Part shown: positions 1 through 8,100 of the stretch, piece after piece | How positions within the stretch are numbered: the stretch's first letter is position 1 | Layout of the letters: every line of letters begins with the position of its first letter | Origin: Planctomycetota bacterium | GTDB taxonomy: Bacteria; Planctomycetota; Phycisphaerae; WQYP01 | Assembly (NCBI GenBank): GCA_021805585.1 | Contig: JAJZEY010000059.1 | Location: 1-14,717, forward strand | Length of the DNA: 14,717 bases | Direction: 5' to 3' | The notes under the pieces: model-generated | What the model was told of the DNA's origin: nothing | The model's input: only the letters and a program-made list of their open reading frames with translations | Database searches by the model: none | Program-made: the position numbers and the translations under genes

Positions 1-1
1 T

Positions 2-418
2 CTTCAATCCGGCCACGCGCAACTCCACTTTACGGGCATAGATATTCAGTTTGGTAAAGCCGCCAGAATTTCCGGAGGTTGGCGTATTCCCGTGCACATC
101 AGTCTGCCCCAGCAGTTCTACAAAAAGGGCAAACAGTCCCACTGGCTGCCCTTTGCGGGTCTGCGGCTATTTAAATATTTCAAGCATCACTTCTTGAATG
201 GTGCGGAAATGGTGTTCCTGACAAAGGGTGGAAAGCACATATTGCCGATGATAACCCATTCCCCTTTTACCCAGACGCCCCTTGGAAACTGGTCCAGTTA
301 TCGCTGCTCGATCAGCGTTGCGGGCGGACAGCCGGCGGAGGCCCAGATGGTGTTTTTTACCCGAACGCTGCGTTTGAAAATTCCGTTCGCGTTCCATCAC
401 CTGCCGATTCCCCGTTGA
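2..418 (+). CDS. C-terminal part of a secreted HEAT/STN-type paralogue (5' end outside window)
   Basis: The reading frame is open from the first bases of the window to the TGA at 416-418, giving 138 residues without a visible true start. A GTG at 92 is in frame, but coding-like sequence continues upstream of it, so I treat the gene as truncated by the window edge. The end, IPFAFHHLPIPR, matches the ends of the next two genes (IPFVFRNIVLPR and VPFVFRNVPLPN). Further shared spacing, such as the hydrophobic stretch ending in HHFLNGAEMVF against ENHLLNGRTLVF in the next gene, shows that it is the C-terminal beta-rich region of the same family. It is the first member of a three-gene tandem array on the same strand, 25 bases before the next start. 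The molecular function is unknown. By analogy with its neighbours it is probably exported to the periplasm or cell surface, but its signal peptide lies outside the window. Confidence 0.75.
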   Translation, partial: LQSGHAQLHFTGIDIQFGKAARISGGWRIPVHISLPQQFYKKGKQSHWLPFAGLRLFKYFKHHFLNGAEMVFLTKGGKHILPMITHSPFTQTPLGNWSSYRCSISVAGGQPAEAQMVFFTRTLRLKIPFAFHHLPIPR

Positions 419-443
419 CGCTGCTATCGGAAAGGCTCGCAAT

Positions 444-1844
444 ATGCATGATACATATCGGAAAGGTCATTCACGGATCATCAGGCGAGCCTTATGCGGC
501 GCTATCCTCCTGACCCTGTTTTCCGCGGGCGATCATGCGGCTGAAACCGCGGCTGCGGTTGCTCCGGGCAAAAATTCCCCGCCGACTATTTCCTGCATCG
601 GCGCGCCTTTTGTAACGCCTGCGCCCCAACAATTGAAAAACTGGATACGACAGCTTCGATCCGATCAATACGCGGTCAGGAAGGCGGCAATCGCCCGGCT
701 GATCCGCGCCGGCACGGATGCGTTGCCTCCGCTTCGAATGGCTTTGGTCAAATATCCGCGGCCCCAGTTAAAAGCTGTTGTCCATGAAGTTCGGGTCGCC
801 ATTGAATTGGCACAGGCACGTAACGGGCCACTGATCACATTCAACGCCACCGACGCTTCGGTTCACAACGTTATCAAGGCCATTTGTCGTCAGGCGGGCC
901 TGACGGCAACGTTTTCCAAAACCATGCGGGCAAAAACGCCTCATCTGACCGTGCATCTGTACCGTGCGCCGCTCTGGGAAGTGTTGCGACAAATCGCCGG
1001 TGCCACCGGCATTGGTCCGCTTGCCGCGCAATCATCGGCGAAGCCGTTCCGCATAACTTTTGGCGCCAACGATTTATTTCGCTCCGGGGCGCCAGTCTGT
1101 TCCGCCGGCCGCGCCGCCCTGGCGATTTCAACCGCGCATCGTGTCGCGTCGCTTTCCTTTGAAGGCTGGAACGCAAACAAGCTCCAACGCGGGGTTTACC
1201 TGCAATCCGCGGCACTATGGGTTCCGCTTTCGAAATCATGGGTTTATTCATTTTCCATTCAGGTAAACAGCGCCATGGATGACCATGGCCACCAACTGAT
1301 CGGTACGCGGAATCCGGGCTATTCCGGTGCGGCCAACCCGGCCGGCGGCGGCCAGACGGTCTTTCCCTTTCAAATTCAATTAAACGCGCCGGCACCGCAA
1401 AGCCGCCTGATCCGTCGGCTGTCGGGGAATTTCGTTGTGCGCCTTTCACTCTCCAGAAAAATATATACCGTTCCTGATTTGTTCCTGGGTCCAACACGCC
1501 TTGTTATGGGAAAAATGGCGCTTGCCTTCAGCAGGCCTGTGCTCCATGGGAACCATTGGGTTGTCAATCTGGATATCCATTCGCCATTTTCGTCCACCGT
1601 ATCCGCGATTTTTGAGAATCACCTTCTTAATGGCCGCACGCTGGTGTTCCGCGGTCGAGCCGGACGGAAATTCAATCTTTGGGGTGGGCTAACCGCAACC
1701 CGGTATTCCAATGGCAACAAAATGGATCGGTACGCTTTTCACATTACCGGCGGCAAGCCGGTCGCGGTAAGCGTGATTTACCATGGAGGGTTGCACACCG
1801 TCAAGATTCCGTTTGTGTTTCGCAATATTGTTCTACCGCGCTGA
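444..1844 (+). CDS. Secreted protein with HEAT-like and STN-like domains (tandem paralogue 2)
   Basis: This protein has 466 residues. The N-terminus has basic residues (RIIRR) followed by a hydrophobic core at about 17-28, so a signal peptide and export are likely. Residues about 63-122 are helical and HEAT-like, with the pattern LRSDQYAVRKAAIARLI typical of one or two HEAT repeats. Residues about 128-195 look like an STN (secretin/TonB short N-terminal) domain: a strand (LITFNATDAS), a helix (HNVIKAICRQAGL), a second strand (HLTVHLY) and a second helix (PLWEVLRQIAGATG). The rest, to 466, is beta-rich with no family I can name and ends in IPFVFRNIVLPR. The ATG at 444 has an AAAGG about 8 bases upstream, which supports this start. 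The product shares its architecture with the gene at 1906 and its C-terminus with the gene at 2-418. A HEAT plus STN arrangement suggests protein or peptide binding in the periplasm, but substrate and role are unknown. Confidence 0.8.
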   Translation: MHDTYRKGHSRIIRRALCGAILLTLFSAGDHAAETAAAVAPGKNSPPTISCIGAPFVTPAPQQLKNWIRQLRSDQYAVRKAAIARLIRAGTDALPPLRMALVKYPRPQLKAVVHEVRVAIELAQARNGPLITFNATDASVHNVIKAICRQAGLTATFSKTMRAKTPHLTVHLYRAPLWEVLRQIAGATGIGPLAAQSSAKPFRITFGANDLFRSGAPVCSAGRAALAISTAHRVASLSFEGWNANKLQRGVYLQSAALWVPLSKSWVYSFSIQVNSAMDDHGHQLIGTRNPGYSGAANPAGGGQTVFPFQIQLNAPAPQSRLIRRLSGNFVVRLSLSRKIYTVPDLFLGPTRLVMGKMALAFSRPVLHGNHWVVNLDIHSPFSSTVSAIFENHLLNGRTLVFRGRAGRKFNLWGGLTATRYSNGNKMDRYAFHITGGKPVAVSVIYHGGLHTVKIPFVFRNIVLPR

Positions 1845-1895
1845 TCTTGTGTTATCGGCTTTTGCGTTGGCACAAAGGCGGCATGGTGTTGACCT

Positions 1896-1899
1896 GGAG
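1896..1899 (+). promoter_or_regulatory. Ribosome binding site deciding the start at 1906
   Basis: A GGAG lies 6 bases before the ATG at 1906. It supports the shorter reading of this gene over the longer open frame, which would overlap the upstream paralogue by about 60 bases. Confidence 0.6.
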
Positions 1900-1905
1900 A
1901 AAAAA

Positions 1906-3351
1906 ATGAATGCGCGCATCAAAAATGTCATCAGCCCGAATCGATTGTCGGTTACCGTTTGCCTCCTTGTTATGACGGCCGGCTTACCCGCCGGTATGGG
2001 TTCCATTCCGCGAATAGTGATGAAATCATCGCCGCCGCGGGCGGTCTCGCCCGTGCTGATCGCAACGCTTTTACACCGTCTGAGCCAGGGCTCAAAAGCT
2101 CAACGTCAGGCCGCCGAACGCGATTTAATTGCAATGGGCGTTTCCGCCGATGAACCCCTGCATTCCGCGCTCAACGGTCCGACCACGCCCGCGTTCAGAC
2201 ACAGGCTTCAGGCCGTTTTGGCCGCCATTGCCCGCCATCGGGCTGTTCGCGGTCCGCTGGTCCGGCTTGATTTAAGAAATGTGACGCTGGAACAGGCGCT
2301 GCGGCAGGTGAGCCGGGCGGGTGGCTTTGATGCCGGTTTTTATCCCCTTTTCAGACGCGGAGCGCCCATTCCCGCTTATTTCGCCGACGAAAGACTGACC
2401 CTGAAAATAAAAAGGCGGCCCTTCTGGCAAGTGCTGCAAGCCATTGCACGTGTCACCGGAACCGGACCATTTATTGGCGGTCCCGGCTCCAATGGGCTTT
2501 CCTTTTCCCGCGATTTATCGGTTTTCAAAAAAGGCAACCCGGTGTGCATTTCCGGCGGTTTTCTTATCTCGGTAGGCGAATTGGTGCGCACGAAGGTTCT
2601 GCATTACGACCGACCGCCGGCCAATCAGCACCGGCGGTTTCTTGATCTGCTGCTTAACGCCGCCTGGTGCCCCAAGGGGGAGAGTATAAAATTTATTGGC
2701 CCCATACATCTGACATCCGCGGTGGATAACCTGCGACAATCGCTTTTGCCGGAGGTGCTTCCCGCCGCGGAGCGGAATCCCACCTGCGTCAACAACAGTT
2801 CCAGTATGGCATGGACCAGCTTTGGTCTTTCCTGCCGACTGCAATGCCCCTCCGCCAGGGCCGACCGGATTACCGTTTTGCGCGGCAATATTCCGGTGAT
2901 TACGCCCGCCGAACCGGTGGTTTATTCAGCCATCAGGCAAAAATCCCGACCCATGACCGTGCCCATCGCCTCGCTCACCCTGACCTTTGGCAACCCGGTA
3001 AAACACCACCCGGCCCAACCACTCGCCGGGGCAATTGCGGGAGCTTCCCGAACCTATTGGACTGTCCCGCTGGTCATTTCCGCGCCATTTCTAACCGCCA
3101 AATCCGGCAAAATCGCCAATCGTGTGGTTCGTCAAATCGCCGATTCCAATGCCGTCCGGTTTTTTGATAAGGCCGATCGTCCCCTTCAAACTTCCATTTT
3201 CGGCGCGGGCTTTTATGCGCCACTCAAGCACCACTACACGTTTGGCGTCAGCGGTGGCATCCCGGCGTCCGTCCGCGTCACCATTGACCGGCTGCCCAAT
3301 GCACGGGTAAATGTACCGTTTGTCTTCCGCAATGTTCCCCTGCCAAATTAA
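1906..3351 (+). CDS. Secreted protein with HEAT-like and STN-like domains (tandem paralogue 3)
   Basis: This protein has 481 residues from the ATG at 1906. The frame is open further upstream (to 1783), but that part overlaps the previous gene. The ATG at 1906 has a GGAG at 1896-1899 with 6 bases of spacing and begins a typical signal peptide (basic start, hydrophobic core at about 14-28). Residues about 48-112 are helical and HEAT-like (LSQGSKAQRQAAERDLIAMG). Residues about 118-190 have STN-like spacing: LVRLDLRNVTLEQALRQVS, then LTLKIKRRPFWQVLQAIARV. A beta-rich region follows and ends in VPFVFRNVPLPN. Landmarks shared with the preceding gene include NPVCISGG against APVCSAGR just after the STN-like part, and WTVPLVISAPF against WVVNLDIHSPF near the C-terminus. 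The two have diverged strongly, so the duplication is old. The gene converges on mrp with only 15 bases between stops and no terminator visible there. Function is unknown. Confidence 0.8.
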   Translation: MNARIKNVISPNRLSVTVCLLVMTAGLPAGMGSIPRIVMKSSPPRAVSPVLIATLLHRLSQGSKAQRQAAERDLIAMGVSADEPLHSALNGPTTPAFRHRLQAVLAAIARHRAVRGPLVRLDLRNVTLEQALRQVSRAGGFDAGFYPLFRRGAPIPAYFADERLTLKIKRRPFWQVLQAIARVTGTGPFIGGPGSNGLSFSRDLSVFKKGNPVCISGGFLISVGELVRTKVLHYDRPPANQHRRFLDLLLNAAWCPKGESIKFIGPIHLTSAVDNLRQSLLPEVLPAAERNPTCVNNSSSMAWTSFGLSCRLQCPSARADRITVLRGNIPVITPAEPVVYSAIRQKSRPMTVPIASLTLTFGNPVKHHPAQPLAGAIAGASRTYWTVPLVISAPFLTAKSGKIANRVVRQIADSNAVRFFDKADRPLQTSIFGAGFYAPLKHHYTFGVSGGIPASVRVTIDRLPNARVNVPFVFRNVPLPN

Positions 3352-3366
3352 AGCGGCCCCGTGGAT

Positions 3367-4458
3367 TTATGCTGTTATATCCAGCTTGATCGCCTTGCCG
3401 GCCGGGCGAGTCAGATTGCGGATGCTGATCTGGCCGGCCAGGTTTCGCACAATTGCGTTAAGGCTGCGCGCTGTGGCGGAATCGCCCTGCAGGTTAACAA
3501 ATGGATCGCCGGAGTCCGAGCTTTTCCGAATGCTCATGTCAATCGGTACATCGCCCAGAAATGGGAGGCCCATATCTTTGGCCATGGCCTGCGCCCCGCC
3601 GCGGCCGAAAATGTCGTATTGCGTTCCATGTTCACATATAAAGCTGCTCATATTTTCCACCACGCCCAGAATCGAAACGCCCAACTGCTGAAACATTCGC
3701 ACAGCGCGGCGGGCATCCATCAGGGCCACTTCCTGGGGCGTGGCCACAATGACCGCGCCGGTCAATCCGATGGACTGGGCCAGCGTTAGCGACACATCGC
3801 CGGTTCCGGGCGGCAAATCCACCACCAGATAATCCAATTCCTCCCACAGAACTTGTTCCAGAAACTGCCGGATTACGCCGTGAACCATCGGGCCGCGCCA
3901 GATCAGCGCCTTTTCCTTGGGTACAATAAATCCGATGGACATGACCCGCAGCGGATTGTCCTTCGGGCCGACCGAAAAAGGCACAATCTGTTCGCCCCGC
4001 AGCGCCGGTGATTGCGCCTCCAATCCAGTCATCGTCGGTATGGACGGCCCGTACACATCGCCGTCCAGCAGACCGACTTTCGCGCCCTGCAGGCTTAAGC
4101 CCGCCGCGATGCTTACCGCCATGGTGCTTTTACCTACGCCACCTTTGCCCGCACCCACGGCAATCACATTGCGTACACCCGGCAGCAGATTTTTGGGCTG
4201 GCCGGCGCCGCGCACATTCGCGGTGAATTTAACTTCCACGCCGGTTACGCCCGGCATACCGGTCACCGCAGCGGTAACATCCTGTCTGATTTTATCCCGC
4301 ATAGGACAGGCCGGAGTTGTCAATTCCACGCCGACCGTTACCTGCCCGCCATTTATGGCGATATCCTTGACCATGTTAAGCGTCACAATATCCTTGAATA
4401 TTTCCGGGTCTTGAACGGTTTTAAGAACCGCCAAAACCGCTTCGCGATCAAGTGTCAT
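3367..4458 (-). CDS. mrp: Mrp/NBP35-family iron-sulfur carrier P-loop ATPase with N-terminal MIP18 domain
   Basis: This is a full-length 363-residue member of the Mrp/ApbC/NBP35 family, cytosolic ATPases that bind and pass on Fe-S clusters to apoproteins. Residues about 4-83 form a MIP18 (DUF59) domain with the conserved TTPACPMRD at 47-55. The ATPase domain has the deviant Walker A GKGGVGKST (104-112, signature lysine K105), switch I-like LLDGDVYGPS (130-139) and Walker B VVDLPPGTGD (212-221). The usual cluster-binding C-x-x-C after ENMS is degenerate: the sequence is ENMSSFICEHGTQYDIFG, with one cysteine (C275) and no second at the expected place. Family members without a full C-x-x-C do exist, so this does not make it a pseudogene, but cluster binding may differ. 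It stands alone on its strand, convergent with the secreted paralogue array. Assignment to the family is very safe; the exact client proteins are unknown. Confidence 0.95.
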   Translation of the reverse strand: MTLDREAVLAVLKTVQDPEIFKDIVTLNMVKDIAINGGQVTVGVELTTPACPMRDKIRQDVTAAVTGMPGVTGVEVKFTANVRGAGQPKNLLPGVRNVIAVGAGKGGVGKSTMAVSIAAGLSLQGAKVGLLDGDVYGPSIPTMTGLEAQSPALRGEQIVPFSVGPKDNPLRVMSIGFIVPKEKALIWRGPMVHGVIRQFLEQVLWEELDYLVVDLPPGTGDVSLTLAQSIGLTGAVIVATPQEVALMDARRAVRMFQQLGVSILGVVENMSSFICEHGTQYDIFGRGGAQAMAKDMGLPFLGDVPIDMSIRKSSDSGDPFVNLQGDSATARSLNAIVRNLAGQISIRNLTRPAGKAIKLDITA

Positions 4459-4485
4459 GAATCATTCCGCCTTTGCCGTAATTAT

Positions 4486-4502
4486 TGCCGACCGTGTCGG
4501 CA
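4486..4502. repeat. Inverted repeat A upstream of mrp (7-bp stem, 3-base loop)
   Basis: TGCCGAC, loop CGT, GTCGGCA: a perfect 7-bp hairpin starting 28 bases before the mrp start codon. If the mrp transcript begins upstream of it, it would lie in the 5' leader. No T-run follows on either strand, so it does not look like an intrinsic terminator. Confidence 0.6.
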
Positions 4503-4507
4503 TAAAT

Positions 4508-4524
4508 GCCGCCGCGCCGGCGGC
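4508..4524. repeat. Inverted repeat B upstream of mrp (7-bp GC-rich stem, 3-base loop)
   Basis: GCCGCCG, loop CGC, CGGCGGC: a perfect, all-GC 7-bp stem, only 5 bases from repeat A. It is unlikely to be an intrinsic terminator because no T-run follows. Confidence 0.6.
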
Positions 4525-4527
4525 CGA

Positions 4528-4544
4528 CTGAATACGCGATTCAG
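4528..4544. repeat. Inverted repeat C upstream of mrp (6-bp stem, 5-base loop)
   Basis: CTGAAT, loop ACGCG, ATTCAG: a perfect 6-bp stem, 3 bases from repeat B. The loop with its flanking bases makes the whole element nearly palindromic, so it could equally be a protein-binding operator or a hairpin. Confidence 0.5.
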
Positions 4545-4747
4545 CCACTGCCTGATTCTATCGCTTTTGGGGCGGCGCGTAAAAAACAAATTGAGGCCGG
4601 AAGAAATAGCGAATGGGCTGAAGGTTGATTGGAGTCCCAAAAGAATCCGCGGCCCGATGCGGCGGGAAATACATGCGACCCCCTGATACGCCTGTGGGCA
4701 CTTGCGGGTAATATGCATGGGGCGGGCTTTTTAAGGGTAGGCGCACG

Positions 4748-5089
4748 ATGACTCGGCTGCTGACGCATGGACTTTTCAATCGGCCGCTTTCCCGGCGGCG
4801 GAAAGTGCTGGCGCTGTGTCTGGCCGTTACAGTGGATGGCATTCGCCTGCTGTGCGGCGGGACAATCGGCTTTCTGGACCCCATAGATGATGCGGCCGAT
4901 CTGGCCACGGCGTTTTTTCTTTGGCTGATCATCGGCCCCGGTTGGGCGATAGGCCTTGCACTTATTATTGAACTGATTCCCGGCATTGCGGTGTTTCCAA
5001 GCTGGACCGCGCTGGCGCTGGTGGTGCTGGCCGCCGCACCACCGCCCGCAACCACCGACAATGTGAAGATGACAACAACCAGGAAATAA
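4748..5089 (+). CDS. Small hydrophobic membrane protein of unknown function
   Basis: This protein has 113 residues. The ATG at 4748 has an AAGGG about 10 bases upstream. The N-terminus is basic (FNRPLSRRRK) and would stay in the cytosol by the positive-inside rule. A moderately hydrophobic stretch at about 20-42 is followed by strongly hydrophobic segments at about 52-77 and 80-97, the latter two joined by a short turn containing ELIPG. The tail is short, polar and basic. I do not recognise a named family, although the ELIPGIAVFPSW motif between the last two segments looks conserved-protein-like rather than random. It is convergent with the FtsK/SpoIIIE gene, with 25 bases between stops, and is probably not part of that operon. 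Coding status is supported by the start context and the coherent membrane topology. Confidence 0.65.
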   Translation: MTRLLTHGLFNRPLSRRRKVLALCLAVTVDGIRLLCGGTIGFLDPIDDAADLATAFFLWLIIGPGWAIGLALIIELIPGIAVFPSWTALALVVLAAAPPPATTDNVKMTTTRK

Positions 5090-5114
5090 TCAAGGCGTTT
5101 GGGGTCGTCATTGT

Positions 5115-8100
5115 TCAGGCCAAAGTGCCGGCTCTATTTGCGTTTAGCCGCAGCCGCGCTTCTTCCAGGAAATTGCCATCGGGCATCGCGTAGGGGCGGA
5201 ATTTTTCCAGCGTCCCCTGTTCTTCGCTGAAGGCCAGGGCGCGGCACGCGCCCAGCCGGTTGGCGGCCGGCGAATCAATGAGATTGCTGCTGTCGGCGGC
5301 GCTCATTTGAAACAGAATGCGGTTATCAAATTCGCGCATTAAATTCCGATTCATCGCCCGTTCCACGGAAACCATGGTGTCCACCCAGGCGATAATATGA
5401 ATACCGACCCCCGGCCCCTCGGTCAGCAGATCGGCAAATTGCCTGCCCGGATCGGGCGCAGCGTTTTCATCGCCGCTGGAGAATCCAAAGCTTTCCTCCG
5501 ACTTTCGCAGCGCGCGGTAACGCTGTAATCCCAGAATAAATACAAAAATGGAGGGCGGCTGACCGCCGGCGTCTTCCTGCCGCCGTTTAAGTTCCTGCGC
5601 CAGTTCGTTGATCGCATCGGGAACGCCGCGGTAATCAATATTGCGGCAGGTCTGCGGCGTCAGGCCCGCGACGGTTCCCAGTACGCCAAAGGATGGTGAA
5701 TCGGCGGCGCTGCCATCCAGAATATAAAATGCGGCCGCCGCGTCCTGTTGGGCGGAAAGCGCGATCATACCGGCGGACATAATGGCCAGCGCCGGTTCTT
5801 CGGCCTGCCCGATGAGCATGGCATTGCCCCCGCTCTGGCGGCGAAAGCTGATGGCCGTGGGGTCTTTAATCGCCACCGGTTCTCCCAGCCATATCCGGGG
5901 AACGGATACAGGCTGCGGAGATTTAAGTGCGGCCGTCAGCCGGGGGTTCTTGCGGATATCGGCGGGGGCGTTGCCTTCAAACACAATAGCCGCCTGGGCT
6001 TCAATGCCGGATTTGCGTTGAGTTGCCGTGACGGAATCCAGATAGGTGTCGCGCTGGTCATCGGAAAGCCAGGCCACCTGAAACGGGCTGTTGCCTTCCA
6101 CCAGACCGCCGGCATCGTTATAAATCGCCTCGCCGGGACGGGACAGCAGCCGCGCTGCGGAATTGCCATCCGCCAGCACCACCTGTGAATCAGCTTCCGT
6201 GGTCTGCAAGGCGATACGCACGGCAATCTGGCCGATCGTGCTGCGCGACAACCCGGAAGACCCCGCAATGGTCTGTGACCCAAGCACCACATGCACGCCG
6301 AAGGCACGGCCCTGGCGCACCAGCCGGTCAAGCAGCAGGGCGGCGTCCTGAGCGAGTTTGTCATCTTCGCTGAAAAATTCCTGGAATTCGTCAATAATCA
6401 GCAGAGTCCGCGGCATCTGTTTTTCGGTCGCCGCGCGATACGAACCAAGGTCCTGCACGCCGGCGGCACGAAACAATTCGCCACGCCGGCTCATTTCGCC
6501 GTCAATCCGCTGCAACACGCTAAGGCCGAATTCCCGATCGGATTCCACGCCAATAGCGCGGGCATGGGGCAGGCCGTGGGCGGCGTAGGTTTTGAATTCC
6601 ACGCCCTTTTTGAAGTCTATCAGATAAAGTTCAAGTTCCGCCGGGGAATACCACATGGCCAGATTGCTGATTAACGCATGCAGCAATGTTGATTTACCAG
6701 ATCCAGTTTTGCCCGTTACCAGCGCATGTTGCGCCACACCGCGGCCCAGCGCAAAAGTCTGCAGCCGCGTGGCACCGCAGCGGCCGATGGGGGCCTGAAG
6801 GTCGCGGTCGGACCGGCGGGTCCAGAATTCCGCGGCGGTTGGCGCGATGGCCGCAAAAGAAACTTCCACACGTTTGGCCAGCTTGGCCTTTTCACCCACC
6901 TGATGCAAAATGGCCGTGAGTTCATCTTCGCCGGGGGCGCGGTCAAGTGTCAGCGGGAAGCGGCTGAAAACGTCATCGCGCCAGACAAACCGCCCGTCGC
7001 GGAAAATCAGATTGATGCTGTGGGCTTCCAAGTCGTCCAGATGGGTTCCCGACGGCGTGGCAACACGCGTGTCCCGGAAAATCAGGGTGTAGACGCCGCA
7101 GCGTGCACCCGTTGTCGCTATGCTGCTAAGCCGCTTGAGCGATTCATCGGAAAATCCGACCGGCAGGTCGGCAATCACCAGAAACCGGTATGGTTCGGCA
7201 AGGTCGCCCGCCTGACGGTTGTAGTCGTCTATTGTTTCGTATTCATTGCGAAGATATTTTTGAATAACTGTTTCCATGTGTTCAGTCAGATCGGCCAGAC
7301 GCTGGTCAATCTGTTCGGGGCTGGTCCAGATGCGGCCATTAACCAACGCATCGTCGTAATCGGTCAGGTGCATGAATCCGGCGAAATTTTGCCCCAGTCC
7401 GACTGGATCCACCAGCGTAAAGCGGGCACGGCCGGGAGGAACGCAAGTAAGCAGCCGTGTCATAAGAGCCTGAAGCGCGGCAATTGCCTGGGCCCGTCCG
7501 GCGCGGTCCGCGTGAAGCAGCAGCGATCCGCGGCGCGGGAATTCCAGCATCGCTTCTATGGAAATCGGTGCCGGAATTTTCAGCGTAAAGCCGCCCGCCG
7601 GATCCGCGGCGGCAATCAGTTGGCCGACATCCACCTGAAGTTCACCGAAACGCACACTGTCCGGAAAACTCGTGGGGGCGATCCATCCGGCATGGCCGGG
7701 TCGCCGGCCCGCTGTTTCCGTGGGGCTGGCCGAGCCGATCGGTTCAGCAAAATGGGCCAACCCGGCCAGCCAGGTGTTTTCAAGTTCGGTCCGCAACTGG
7801 CTGTGGCGGGTGTTAATTTCCACGCGCCGGGCGGCCGCACCGCCGGTTATTTTTTGATGTTCCATCTGATATTTGCGGTTTATTTCCGCAAGCTGACCGT
7901 CCCGGGCCTGCAGCGCATCCTGCTGGGCGGCGGCATGGCGCTGGGTCAGCCGATCAAGCTTGGCTTTCCCCTCGGCGGTAACGGCCTCCAGGGCGGTTTC
8001 GCGGTTCAGTTTGGCCTTTTCCAGCAGCGGACCGGCCTTTTCGCGTTGTGCCTGAATCTCGGTTTTGTGTTTTTCCCGCGCTTCGGCCAGCACGTTGTCG

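Larger units (their letters stand above)
4459..4747. other. Intergenic region between mrp and the small membrane protein gene
   Basis: This 289-base stretch separates two divergent genes and must hold the promoters of both. No clear sigma-70-type boxes could be assigned. Its striking content is a set of three adjacent perfect inverted repeats in the mrp-proximal part, listed separately. The frames open across it look like chance ORFs without ribosome binding sites. Confidence 0.5.
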
